NCBI RefSeq assembly: GCF_021130785.1 | Contig: NC_060214.1 | Coordinates: 41,523,001-41,587,000 of the forward strand | Reading direction: 5' to 3' | Origin: Homalodisca vitripennis | Taxonomy: Eukaryota; Arthropoda; Insecta; Hemiptera; Cicadellidae | DNA: 64,000 nt | Part shown: piece after piece, positions 24,486 to 36,745 of the stretch | Position numbering within the stretch: the stretch's first letter is position 1 | How the letters are laid out: the number at the start of each line of letters is the position of its first letter | Program-made: the position numbers and the translations under genes | Notes under the pieces: model-generated | Told to the model about the DNA's origin: nothing | Databases searched by the model: none | The model's input: the letters and a program-made list of their open reading frames with translations, nothing else

Positions 24486-26813
24486 CAATCCGTCCAATTA
24501 TAGAAAATAAAATTTACAAAATAATAAATGATACAACGTTGTCATTCAGTAATGTCCAGTCAAAACATTATTGAAAATTTAAACATGGTTTAATTTTTAT
24601 AAATCCGTTTATATGAAACTACGATTAATATATACTGTACGCAAAAAATAAATGCGCGGAAGACTTATTATAACAATGACGAAAAAGTCTTCGAACAATC
24701 CTTTAAAATTTCAAGAAATGTTTTACTCAAAAAGGATATAAATTTTATGTGTACAAACAAAGGATAAAAGTAAAAATATAATAAATATTTTTAATATTAG
24801 CTAAAATATTTTAGTCTAAATTTAAAATTATATGATAGTGTGTTATATAATATAAAAATAACCGCTTGACTTTGTTTAGCAGTTATGTCAGGATCAGAGA
24901 CAGATTCACAACCTGTGAAACTACGTAAATTTCTGAAATTTATTAATGAGTGTAGATTATTATATGATAATACACCATGTTTTTCGTGGAAAGAGAAGGT
25001 TTTCCAGGTATAAAATATTCAACACTGCTTTCAGAGTAATATTATACTCAAGGCCTCTCTAGAGAGAGCCTTTGTACATCAAAGGGCTGAGAAAATCTCT
25101 GTTGTGTATCATATCTTTTGTCAAACATAAATAATCCTTTAGATACATCGATATAATTGGACAATTATTCTTCAAATCATAGTACAAAGGATATAAAACT
25201 TTTGTTGTTGGGCAAGATATTTGTTGTAAAAATGTTTAGCAACAATTACATAAATTAAGGGCAAAAATGAGAATCTAAAATATTGTATTAACTAAAGTTA
25301 TTCACGGTGGTTTAAATTCGAATTTATTAAAATTTGTGTTATTATAATTCACATTAATGAGATGCCTTAACAGCTACAGCAATCTTTTATGCAAAAAATA
25401 GATTTACTGAAGACATGTTAACAATTTATTATAAAGGAAATTTTCAACAAATGGTCCAAGAAGCTTAAAAATATTTTTTATACGTTTTTCATGACATTGG
25501 TTTGTATCTTTGGCTCTTGTGGTCAGTCCCTCATTCTCTTTAATATGGCTACTATACTAAATATTAGGTATTTACTCTTATTGATCTTTACCTCTAATTC
25601 ACTACCGAAATCCTTGCTTTTTCTCTCTATTTGATTTTTCTGTCATTGGCCTCTGGGATTTCCTTGGTCCTTAATCTGTTTTTTTTTTTTATTTCTTGTA
25701 CTGTTTTAACCACTCTTGAACTGTTGAAGGTATTACTAAGTGTTATCTTTTAGATTCTATAATCTTTTCACTCCTGGGTTTAACAAAGCCTTTTCCTTTC
25801 CTTACATTTTTAAAAACATTTTTGTTTTGTTAGTTTGATGCACAGCTTTTAGTCGTGATGATGTCAAATTCTCTTTATCAGTTATATAAGGTTCCCTAAT
25901 TTGGTGTCCCCGAGCACAACCACAAGACAACCAAAGACTATGGGGTCTAAGCCTCCACAGGAAGTGATTGGCTCGAGTAGAACACAACCCTTATTGGCAA
26001 GCAACGGAGTCCAAGAATCCCATCCTATTCCGTTATTGAAGAAAGTCCATGCACGCATACCTCGATTTAAAGGACAGCTACTTGATTTCCTTTAGTCCGA
26101 AGCTTCGCTGACAGCGTCACACAGAGAAGCCACCATGCTAGTGAAGGTAAACGCAATACTGAGATGTCAGCGACTTATTAATAGTCGGTGGTAATTACTA
26201 GCCGGGATTTTATAAAATAGGACACATATCTGATTAGTGGTGGAAAATAGGAAAGACATTTAAATATTTAAAGCACTGGTGAAACTCTTGGTAATAGTAG
26301 AGAATATTAGATTCTGCGCCTCATTTAGTCTGACAGTCGGCACTCACAGTAGAACAAGAGTAGACAGCCTGTCACAGAGAATATAGAGACAATAATGACA
26401 GATCACGCTTGCTCACTATGTTGTCTTCACTTACTTATTTCCCAAAGGGTGAAGGAGGCCCTATGAGAAAATTGTGAGACTATTAAACATTTCCCGTATC
26501 CGAGATACAATAAATTAGCCACGGGTGGCCAGAAAAATACAAAGGTGTGAGTCCTTTTTGGAACTTGCGTAATGGATGTACGTAATGACATATTCAGCTC
26601 GGATGTTCCCGTAGTCTCCATGTACGTGCTCATAAAATGTATGTCTAAAACTTCTCGCGTGTTAACATTGAACATAGAAAAGACACGTATACGCAATAAT
26701 TTATGAATAATAACAAAGATCATATGCAAGTGCCTATGAGAAGTAAAATATTATGCGGAAGACTTTTGGAAACAAGAAATAAGCTATTTTTATGATATTT
26801 AAAAAAGGGTTTG

Positions 26814-27650
26814 AAAAAAAAAAAAAAAAAAAAAAAAATTATGGTTGCCTGTAAAGTCGGTTTTACGGGCGAAGATTTTACGTGACAACGTCTTTTTCTC
26901 GGTAGAATATTTATTGATATGAATATTATTAAATTGCACAATAGGAACAAGGAATTGAATGAAAATAAGAATTGTACAAATTTTAACTATAGAAATATAT
27001 TTTGTTTACTAAAACATTGTACATAATTTGAAATTAATTAAAATTTGTTATTGTAAATGGTAAAGTTGAATAAAACATTTACTAAAATTGGAATTTGAAA
27101 TTCTTGCTAAACACAGTTAAATTCTAACTCCGCGCGTGGTGATTGGTCGGTTTAGTTCGTTTGTTTGGTCGCACTGTTATGACAGGTTAGAGGTTATAAT
27201 TTGTTATTTAAATCTTTGACTAGCAATACGCGCTTCTTCTCAATCGACTGAATTACGATTGATTGCAGAGTGATTTAAACTAATAATTTACTTAACACTA
27301 TCAACATTTGTCAATAGTATGACATAACCTATAAACTCAGTTTCTCAACTTTTGTGTCAATCTAACAATTAATCAATCAATCATAGTTTACGATAATGAA
27401 ATATCAGTGTACAATTATTTACCTTTATTGTTGTAGTTGTTGTAAATGACGAATCTAAGCACTCCACATTTTCACGAATAAACATAGTTATCTGCTTTAT
27501 CCCGTGCGGCGGACCCACAGTTATCTGCTTTATCCCGTGCGGATCCCGTGCGGCGGACCCACTGGACGGGCATCGTAACGTTACCGGGCGTTACACTTTT
27601 TCATGAGTGACTCCGAGCCGCAACCTAATTTAAGACGTTGTCACGTCAAA
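26814..27650. mobile_element. Right-arm-specific insertion, probable non-autonomous DNA element
   Basis: Arm homology breaks at about 26814 and resumes at about 27650. The insert starts with A25 (26814-26838). Near its ends it has a perfect 15-base inverted repeat, ACGTGACAACGTCTT at 26880-26894 and its inverse at 27632-27646. It is richer in CpG toward the right end, where a unit containing TCCCGTGCGGCGGACCCAC is partly duplicated (27490-27560). There is no coding capacity. In the left arm the corresponding place holds about 250 different bases, so a replacement or an associated deletion is needed to explain both states. The class is uncertain: inverted ends suggest a DNA element, while the poly(A) might instead mark a retroposed end. 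Confidence 0.6.
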
Positions 27651-28311
27651 AAAACTAAAATTTTGTTCTTTGACCGGTTGAAAATCCACTTCTAACTCTT
27701 TAGACGTGATCTTTTCATGAAAATCCATTAGTTTTTTTATATAACAAGGCATTAATATGCCAAAGTTTATTGACATATTGGGATACTTAAGAATAAACTA
27801 TAAGAACGTGCCATGAGTGAGACTGGAATGAGTCACGGCCTTTCCTTGTATACATATTGACAAAATATATTTTTAAGATTTTGTGGGAATTAAATCACAA
27901 GAAGTTTAAAAAATGTACTAGCTATTCGGTAATTATCGTGATTGTTATATTGTTATTATGTTTGGCACTCTTTATCTTAAATCTAAATTACCGAGCTTGT
28001 TTCTGAAGAACATATTATTCTGTATTGTTGAGAGAGGTGTGTAGGGTAAGGTCACTTATGTAAATGACGACAATTGCGGCCGGCAGCAATATCCGCTACT
28101 GTCTGGAGCTTGACACTAGGGAGCCTCTTACCGTATAGTTTATAGAACACATAATAATATACAAACATATAATAACTGAAATATGTGGATGCTAAGATGT
28201 AACGTTTCACATTATAAGTGACAGGAAGTGCATATCTAATGTTGTTTCATTCCTTATTTTGTGCGACTTAGTGAATTATTAAGGGCCTTTCTAACGACTT
28301 GCATTGTAGAT

Positions 28312-28362
28312 ATTAATATTCCAGAATATTAATATTCCAGAATATTAATATTTAAATTATCA
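28312..28362. repeat. 16-base AT-rich tandem unit, right arm
   Basis: ATATTAATATTCCAGA is repeated two to three times here, while the left arm (about 10455-10485) has a single diverged copy. This is a small arm-specific expansion. Confidence 0.6.
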
Positions 28363-29164
28363 ATGAGACATCCAAGACGATGTAAAATATTTTTTTATTA
28401 GTAAGCTCCGAGTGAATATTCAGTACAATATATTACTAAATTGTTAACTATTGAATATCATCTGGTTTGTCTAAAATAAAATTCACAGTTCTAAATAAAA
28501 ATTATTAATTAATTTTACACTGGAAAATTAATAAGTTCAAAGTTTCAGATTTTTCATCACTCCATTTTCCACAAAAAATTGCCAAACCCTTTAGTAATTT
28601 TAAAACTTTGGCAATATATGAAATATTAATAAAATATATCAAACTAAAGATCAGAGCTCTGTTCTAATATAAAATAATAAAGTTTTCAAATAAAAATCAA
28701 ATACCACTTGGATACACCTAAAATAAAAATTTTCACTTCCAAGTTCACTCAAAATTCAAAAATTAAAAATTAAACTTCTCTTTCCACTATATGAACCTTA
28801 ACTTTCAAGTCTCTGCAATTCAGATTAAAACCCTCTAAAACAATTATTATAGTTCAATTAAATACCAATTAATAACTCTCAATAAAACAATTCAATTAAA
28901 TATTAATAAATTTATAATTTCCAAATCTGAATTAAAGTTATTAACAAAGTTCAATTTTAATTCAACTTTCTTGCAAGTTTAAACCAAATGTAACTTCTAT
29001 GTTTCTAATATGCTTTATTGTTCTTCGAGAATTAATTATGCAGATTGCTCTGCAGTGTCTATGAGTATAAATCTTAAAATTTAAATTTTAATCCTATGAA
29101 AAAGACACCAAAATTAATTTGATATCAGATCTTGGAGAGTATTTCAATATAACGTACAAAAAAT

Positions 29165-29345
29165 TTAGTGCTTACCTCAAAATACTTCGCGGAAAGAAAA
29201 TTAGAACCACGGCGCTCTGTAATCAACTGAAATTGAACGAAAATTACCAAAATAAGGGCTAAAATTATGAGCTGGCGCTTAAATACTTCCCCCTTCCAAC
29301 CACTTTTGATGGACATCCGCGGTGTTCTCTCATTGTTCCAGCTGT
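29165..29345 (-). promoter_or_regulatory. Promoter-like block with first-exon donor, right arm
   Basis: The inverted counterpart of 9480-9645. The TATA-like TATTTAAG (29278-29285, minus strand) and the splice donor GAG|GTAAGC (GT at 29174-29175) are both kept, while the CCAAT box has changed to ACAAT. Transcription would also point toward the palindrome centre, opposite to the left-arm copy. A 63-codon minus-strand frame crosses the block (29125-29316), but it is not conserved in the left arm and I do not call it a gene. Confidence 0.3.
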
Positions 29346-29584
29346 ATCAAACTAGAATAACAATAGCCATAACCAGACAAGTTCTTATCAATTCAATGCA
29401 GTGAATTCCTAACAATTTAAAACTACCAGTAGTAACTTGCCAAAGGACTACATATTCGTTTTTATCCCAACTTCTCATAATCTAATTTAAAATTTAATCC
29501 CAATATTTCTTTCCCAACATTTTCATTTAATTTAAGTTTTAATTCAAAAATAAACCAATGGAGCTTTAAAAACGCTACAGCCTT

Positions 29585-29587
<3 letters not shown>

Positions 29588-29645
<58 letters not shown>
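29588..29645. repeat. (AT)n microsatellite, empty retrotransposon site
   Basis: A 58-base pure AT dinucleotide run. Its flanks match the sequences on either side of the left-arm LTR element (4700-4740 and 9231-9260), so this is the uninterrupted form of the target. Confidence 0.93.
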
Positions 29646-29650
<5 letters not shown>

Positions 29651-32600
29651 CGTTCATTTTAATCAAATCAAGTAAGAATAAAATACATAAAGGCATAAAC
29701 GTAAATGAGGCATTCGTAATACTACCTCAGGTTTTAGATTTTTTATTCGGAATGTCATAAAAAAGCATTAATAAGTATTTCTCCTTAATTTGCAGAAATT
29801 AACAATGTACATGAAATATTACTTATTATTTTGGGATAGTTGTGTGGGAGGGGTGGAACTTGGAGTTGTGATAATAGGCACTGGCTATTGTAGGAATAGC
29901 TCCTTCCTTGGAAATTCTAAGTAAACCTAAATCAAACAATGTTTATCACTATAGTTGGAGTTAGTACCTAGCACGTTGTTCACGCCTAGCATCTAATCAT
30001 ACCAGAGTGAAAGACTAAGTGTAAGAAAGTGAAGTGAATATACAAACTATGTCTTTATTAAATTACATGTCAATCCCACCATCGCGGTGCATCGTGGGTG
30101 ACAGGCCTTTCACTAAATATTTACTAAAACTATTTAAAGATAATTATAATCAAATTGTCTTTTCCACTGTTTTTTTCAACATCTTTACCCAGCAATTTCC
30201 TCAACAGTAAATTGTAAAGATAAAAACACTTTCCCATGATTTAGAAACAATTATGTTTCACTTGTAAATATATGACAAAGAATGTCAAAAATCTAAAAGT
30301 TTATCTATATGAGAAAATCATAAGTTAGAGTAAACATATACTTTCAACTGATCATTTTAGTATTCTGCTTATATTTTTTGTAGTGAAAATCTTAAAGCTT
30401 GTTAGTGACTTTGAATGTATGGCGTTAATTTATTTGCCCTGGAGATTTTATTTTAATATAAAGGTAAATAAGCTTTGACATTGCTCTTTTATAATAAAAA
30501 ATTCCTAACCTATTTTATGAAAAAAAAAAAAAGTATATGTGTGTGTTAAAGTATGTGTGAAATTTATATACGAATGAGAGTGCCGAATGTTTTAACACGT
30601 ATCTTGTGTTTATTTAGAAATACACGGAAAATCTAAATGTCCTAAAACTGAAATAAATAAATCCCGTTTTTAATATTCGTGAAAAGGAATTACAATTAAA
30701 GAATCATTTCGGTTTTTTTGATTCTTCTGGTTTTTGTTTTGTAAATTAAACTCAAAATATGTTAGGTTCATATATTTTTCCATCCATTTTCTTCTCTCAT
30801 TCTTCATATTTTCCTTCTCTTCAATTTTAAAATTTTATTTGTAGCTTACATTGTGCTTTTTGTGACTGTTTTACGAATTATCATTCTAATCGTAAACAAT
30901 AATAAAGTAATACTTGTACACTCTCACAAACCAATCATAACTACTGGGTAATCTGACTGACTAGATGATAGCTTAACAGGAGTACCAAAACAACTATTTA
31001 AACAATTCCGTTATAATCATGGTCAATATTATATAGATGTAGTAGTCAAACAAACTAAAATCGTAATGTAATAATAAACATGTTGAATTACTACTATATC
31101 ACTCATTATTACAGCAAATATTTTCAACTATAATTGGTAAGGCGCCTACAGTGTAATATAAAAAATAGATAAAATAGTACTTTTAACATGTAGATAGTTA
31201 TAAGTATTCCCTGAACTTAAGCCTGAAAGTATTCCAAAACCAGTAACTGAAATGATCAAACAAATTTTCGGGAACTGGTTCAGAGTTTAGGATAAATGGC
31301 CCCAGGACAGTTTGTTCTAGACGTATTGCGTGGACAGTCATACGCAGAATAGAATGTAATATGTACAGCCCCTTAAGTTTCAGATTTTGCTAAGGCTCAG
31401 CCTTTTAATGTAATATAACAAATAAAATCATAAAGAAAGTTGCTATTTAAATTTACAGTTTTTATTACAATACTTAATATAATCTTTCCGTTACGAGGCA
31501 ATTATTTAATAGAAGCTTGTGTTAATTTTTATGCGCTCTACTAAAGAAGCTTATCGACAAAAATTATTTTGTTCTTCGTATTCTATGTCTTGGCGCTTTT
31601 CTAAAAATGTAAGATAAAACGCTTGCAAGCATTATTTAAAAGATGTTAAAGAAAAATGTTCATGAAAAGTGACTTAGAATTCTTCAGTGTACCATTAAGT
31701 AAAAATGACGCGGACATAAAGAGCCACAAACCGAGGTTTATTATCCAGTTTTATTATGTTTCCAGATGTTGTTCCATCAGCGAGTTAATGCAACATTTTA
31801 CGAGTCCATAAATTTATGTTGAGTCAATACTCCAGTAACTTTGAATTAGTGGCATTATTGAAATATTTATGTTTGTATAAGAGATAAACAACATTTAAAA
31901 CGAAGCATGTCATAATTTTATTTTGTCAAAGATATACATATAATAAAACTAATTCTAAAAAGACTAAAATACGTATGATTGCATATAAACTCAAGTGATT
32001 AAGGCTAATCAAAAGGCTAATTTTAATGAGTGAAAATTACCTGAAATATCGGATAGATTATGATGATCTGAATGTGTATGTATATCGTATTTATCCATAA
32101 CTTTTAGCTAAAGGACGAATTTGTAGACAAAAAGTTTCATAAAATGATTTTTAATTTTGTCTGTTTTATACTGATGCAAACATAAAGTTTTATCCTAATC
32201 AAACAATACATAAATGATTATATTTCACCGCATTTGATGTAGTATGTAAATATGATTTCAAACAAAATTAAATGAGTGTTGTAGTAAACGTATTTTATTT
32301 TCGTGGTTTGTACAAATTTTAAGAACTTAAAGAGCTGATTAATATTTGGTTTTTCTATAAATTACTCACTTACGGAAATAAATCCAACATACTCGTCGCG
32401 ATGAGTCATAACGAAATGGCGTGCCATTGCAACTGAACTGATAGCCAAAATCTCTCCATATATGTCGCAAAACTCAATACTCCACAATGCTTTGGCTAAA
32501 GGTTTACTCATTTACATAATATACTTGCGCAATCGGTGTTTAGACTTTCTTTGATTGTGCTATATACTCCAGAATTGACGTTTCATTTTTGATCATCACG

Positions 32601-34366
32601 TTTAAAGTTGTGAACCGCGTTTTGGTGGAGTCAGTAGTAACTATTGGCTTTAGAGTACGTTGTTGGATTCATGTTAAAATGTTATTGTGTGGTCGATACG
32701 ATGTTAGCAATTTTAATATGCCTCGTTGAAGATTTTGTGTTTTAAGTAACTCCAGATATTGGTTTTAAAATCCAAGTGGTCATCTTCCATAAAGCTCCAG
32801 TAAAGATACATTGCTTGTCAAGTAAATATATATTCGTTGGCAATAAATTATTTCATGAACATATTAGAGTTATTTCTTAATATTTAGTATACCTGACTAA
32901 GCACTGAAATTCAGGTGTTCAGCAAAATTGTCTAAGGGAGTAAAAACAGAGAGGTAACCGTATGAAGTATTATATTATACTAGTATGACATTGTTACATA
33001 ATATAAATTGTGGGTTTTAAATAAGAACAATTAAAGAAGAAAAGTTATAATTGTGAATATTGCCAAGCAGAATATTAAAACATATTAAACCGACGAAATT
33101 AGTTTCTATACCAGCTAATATAATTCACAAAATTAAAAATTAAGTAGTACACTTTAAATTTAAATAGAAAAGTTTAAGACAGGTTATTAAACATACAAAT
33201 TCGTGTATAGATGATGCAATACTTGTTCCCCATGATCTGCTTAGTTTAGATTAATGCAAATAACCCTTCCAGGATTAACTACCAAAGTAGATGTAATTTA
33301 ATTTATATAAGGTGGAAAGTAAAAGTTATTGTTTTAGCTAATTTTCATTATTAACAAACCTGTTAATGGGACAAACAACATTATTCTGCTTGATGTGGAT
33401 GCCTTCATATTCAACTTTCCAAACTTTCTATTCAATTTTAATAATTTAAAAGCTCGTTTTATAGCTATATAATATTTATTATATAAATATTCTCATAAAG
33501 TAATTAGCATTGTCGTTTCCTTTGTTCATAAAACGGTCATGTTCGCCGTTGGAGGCAATATTTTTCGACGGTAATACTCTGGGCGCATTGTTTTTATAAA
33601 AGTTTTAGCAACAGTGATTTATAAAATAAAATTATGTATGTTGAATATTTTATATAACTATATTAACTGTGTTATAATATACTTCTTAGCTACTTGCCTT
33701 AGAGTAATTAATATAAAAATAATAAGTTACAAACAAATAACAGAGAGAGTTTAACATCTAAAATCAGTTACTTTTTGTGAAGGTTGGAATGGTACCTCAT
33801 GAAAACCGGAGAAGTGAAGCCTGACAACTCAAACTTCCTGATTGTTTAGTTCCTAGTAGAAATGTAACTAGTTCCGAACTGACACCTCCAGTGAGACTAA
33901 GACTAGTTACCTGTCACGTGATGAGTGGACGGGGTTAGAGTTGAGAACAAACTTTGCTAATATAACTTGACAGGTTCTGGTGATGAGTAAGTTATAACTT
34001 AATTAATATGAGACAGTTTCAAAAGCATCACCACCTTTCAGGAAGTTAAAAAAGTAGTTTAGTTAACAAATTGTTTTGAGATAAATTCCTGAAACGTAGC
34101 ACACAACTTTAATACACTAAATTACAAAATAATGCAAAATATTAAGTTGTTGGTGGTATACGTTTAAATACGGTAGCAGTTTGAAATATATCTATAAGCT
34201 TCACAAAAAGTTTCAAAATACACAATATGTAAGGAAATATCAAGGCAAATCCAATAGTGTAGCAGGTTTTATTAAAACTTAAGTGTGACAAAAAAATTTC
34301 ACCCTCAGTTATCTTCCTAGATTAATGCAACAAACTCATTACCCTCAATAATTTGGTTGTATTAAA

Positions 34367-35321
34367 TAATATCATGATTCTCTGTTTATTATCATAATTT
34401 AATAGTTTATTACTATGAGTTTTAGATAGTCTGTTTACTAGATTCAGTCTGTTTTAAAATCGTAATGAGCTTTATCTTTAGGTTTTGTCTAAAAAATTTA
34501 ATTTAATCTCTGAAAATTTCATCTTTTATATATATTGGATTCCATTTTTACTCTTTCTGTATGGCTTTTGGCCTTTCTGCAGTACATATAATTGCTTAAA
34601 TAAAACCGTAATTATCTTTAATTATTTACTCGCCAGACCCTTCTTTTATTTTATTACTCTAATTCCTCAAAGATGATCTTTATAACTTTTCATAAATATT
34701 ATACAAAATGTGAAAGGTTCTATGATCTTAATATTTGCAGGACAAATAATTGGAAGGCAATCAGTTACTCCAAGAACACGTTTCGTACATTGAGTGATTG
34801 TAATTTTTACCCCATAAAAATTTACAAAATATATAATTCGTGATGGAAGGCTTAATATTAATAAGTTATGTTTTTATTTATTTATTTCATTATGTTTAAT
34901 TAATTTAAATAATCATTGTACTTGACGAGTCCTAAGTCTCAACTAGCACTGTTTACGTAGAAAGAGTCTTTAGTGTAAGAAACCACTGAACAAGAAATCA
35001 TTAACATTGTACATATATATATATATATATGAAATTATCTAGTATAACTAAAGTTTAGTGGCTATTTAGATATCTATATACACTCATAAAACCCTAAATT
35101 ACGTAAATTACGAATACATAACGTCTATAAGTAAAGGAAATTGATGTGGCATATATATCGTAGGTAGGTATAACTTACACCACGTGTAGCGTTAGAGGCT
35201 TCGCTCAAGATGCATGCAAACTTTAAGTTCTATACCTCATTCCATTCTTGCACATGTACAATTTGTTAATCACTCGGCAGAAAAAAATAAACTGTTCCAG
35301 CCAAACAGTTGTTTTCAATAG
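34367..35321. other. Right flank of palindrome, no gene recognised
   Basis: AT-rich non-coding DNA. Whether it is still part of the palindrome cannot be tested, because the partner would lie left of base 1. It includes a short AT microsatellite at about 35012-35030. Confidence 0.5.
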
Positions 35322-35548
35322 AGCTGTGTAGCGGTACAACGGTTAGCGGTAGATAATCAGATCAAGCAACTTGGAGCGTGGCTGCTGCTTGAATGAGTGA
35401 CCATTGAGCGATCCTGTCCTTGCAAGCAGCTCGCCTGCTCGGCCAGTGGTTGTGGTTCGGAAGTCATGTAAACACGTTGATCTCCAAATTAAGTGTTAGA
35501 GAGGGCTTATTAGCCCTAACTTCGCTTGGTAAAATAAGATATCTTTAA
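35322..35548 (+). mobile_element. 5S-rRNA-like SINE (SINE3 type), fuller copy
   Basis: The head contains AGATCAAGCAACTTGGAGCG, then TGCTTGAATGAGTGACC (35358-35403). These match in order and spacing the box A, intermediate element and box C of the 5S rRNA internal promoter, whose canonical forms are AAGTTAAGCAAC and TACTTGGATGGGTGACCG. The body is followed by a tail with GAGAGGGCTTATTAGCCCTAAC (a GGGCT/AGCCC hairpin) and GGTAAAATAAGATATC. A shorter copy at 47841 and a tail at 19787 show it is dispersed. Resemblance to 5S genes is seen directly; retroposition by a LINE partner with a similar tail is inferred. Confidence 0.65.
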
Positions 35549-35904
35549 TTTAATTACATTATTTCTTGATATATCTTGAGACTAGTCGAATTGCGTGTAT
35601 TAGTATATGACACAAGTTAAAAATGCATACCGTTGTACTTCGCTTATAAATTAATTTGTCCTCATTTTTGTGTTGCAATCACGATTACTCTAAAGGATAA
35701 TACAAACATTTTCAATAATGCTCAGCCATCATAGAACTTGATGTTGCCTATTTAGAAATTCAGGTGCATAAAATATTAACGTGCATAGATTAGCTCGTGT
35801 TATAAGCATCGCTAAAGTAGTAATTACAAAATTGCGTTTTTATACTTGACAAAAAAATTGCATATAAAAAACTATACTAGACTTGGGCAAACGTTTTTAT
35901 TTAT

Positions 35905-35931
35905 AAACACACTGATGTGTTCAGTGTGTTT
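35905..35931. repeat. Perfect 11-bp hairpin
   Basis: AAACACACTGA and TCAGTGTGTTT are exact inverses separated by the five-base loop TGTGT. No T run follows that would suggest a Pol III terminator. Function unknown. Confidence 0.8.
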
Positions 35932-36324
35932 TGTATTACTGTATAATTACTGTACCTGAAAATTACACCATGGATTTATTATTAATATCCAAAATTTGGA
36001 AAATGTTCGCATATACCGTACATGACAGCACAACGTATTGAGCTTTGTAAGTAGCAAACAATGGATAAATGCGTCAGCAAGCGTCGTCTTGGCTTACGAA
36101 ACACATTATTGCTCACAAAGCAATTTTGCAGTTATTATGTCGTCTCAGACAGCACAGCTTATTGACTTCTGTTGTATCAGATGTGCTTTGTTGTAGGTCA
36201 TATTACTTCCAGTCAGATTATATCTCAGGTAGGGTTACAAAAATGGTGTTTTATATTTTAAATATTACTATTTAACCTGTTGTTTACTATAATTTTTATA
36301 TGAGCTCTCAATAATTAGTTGTTG

Positions 36325-36420
36325 TCTGAGCGTTAGCGAAGGACTTTGAAAGGCTGGGAAAACTGACTTTATCTGTCTGCCTATTTCTTTGTTTGTCTGA
36401 CTATTTCGAGTTTGATAATT
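36325..36420 (-). repeat. Dispersed GGTTACCCATA/GACAGACA repeat, inverted partial copy
   Basis: On the minus strand it reads CAGACAAACAAAG, then GGCAGACAGATAAAG, ending in CGCTAACGCTCAGAC. It faces the plus-strand copy at 36497, so the two are head to head. Confidence 0.4.
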
Positions 36421-36496
36421 ATTGTATATGTTACTTTATGGAATTCGAGTGATGAGCGACATCATATTTATTTATTTACTTTTTTCTCATCACAGT

Positions 36497-36745
36497 CATG
36501 GTTACCCATAAAACAAATGTAAAAACATTTGCTAACACTCATAATACACCATAGATTGACATGCACTATCATCAAAATTAGTGTTGCTTATATAGAAATG
36601 AAGTTTAAGCAAATTTTATATCTGAAGGTCACTTAATTTTCAAGATATCAAATAAACAGACAGACAGACAAAGATGAAATGCTCCATCTCCTCGAGATTT
36701 GCAGATACGCTTCACTGATAGGCAAAATTGTCCCAACACTAATTA
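36497..36745 (+). repeat. Dispersed GGTTACCCATA/GACAGACA repeat, copy 3
   Basis: Starts CATGGTTACCCATA, continues AAAAACATTTGCTAACACTC, includes a segment ending TTTTCAAGATATCAAAT, and reaches CAGACAGACAGACAAAGA at 36657-36675, then GATTTGCAGATACGC. This is the most complete copy outside the palindrome. Confidence 0.55.

Larger units (their letters stand above)
24229..34366 (-). repeat. Right arm of giant inverted repeat
   Basis: This is the inverted copy of 1-13921, about 10.1 kb here. It lacks the LTR retrotransposon of the left arm and carries a separate insertion at 26814-27650 in place of about 250 bases of left-arm sequence. Other differences are scattered substitutions, small indels (for example about 13 bases relative to left position 180-195) and one or two extra copies of a 16-base AT-rich unit near 28315. 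Pairing with the left arm can only be tested up to 34366, where the left arm runs off the window, so homology may continue rightward. Confidence 0.96.

Noticed and set aside
29588..29645. AT microsatellite as a regulatory element
   Set aside because: A pure dinucleotide run is best explained as a simple repeat and as the empty site of the retrotransposon.
1..34366. Palindrome as a simple assembly artefact (a read folded back on itself)
   Set aside because: A fold-back artefact would give near-identical arms. Here the arms differ by several percent, have different insertions (4787-9223 on one side, 26814-27650 on the other), and enclose a 10 kb unrelated spacer.
1..34366. Arms as the terminal repeats of a Maverick/Polinton or other giant transposon
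   Set aside because: No integrase, polymerase B, capsid or other transposon gene occurs in the spacer, and arms of 10 kb or more are too long for known terminal repeats.
35322..35548. Functional 5S rRNA gene
   Set aside because: Only the internal promoter region resembles 5S; the flanking stem sequences of 5S rRNA are absent, and a second copy shares the non-5S tail.
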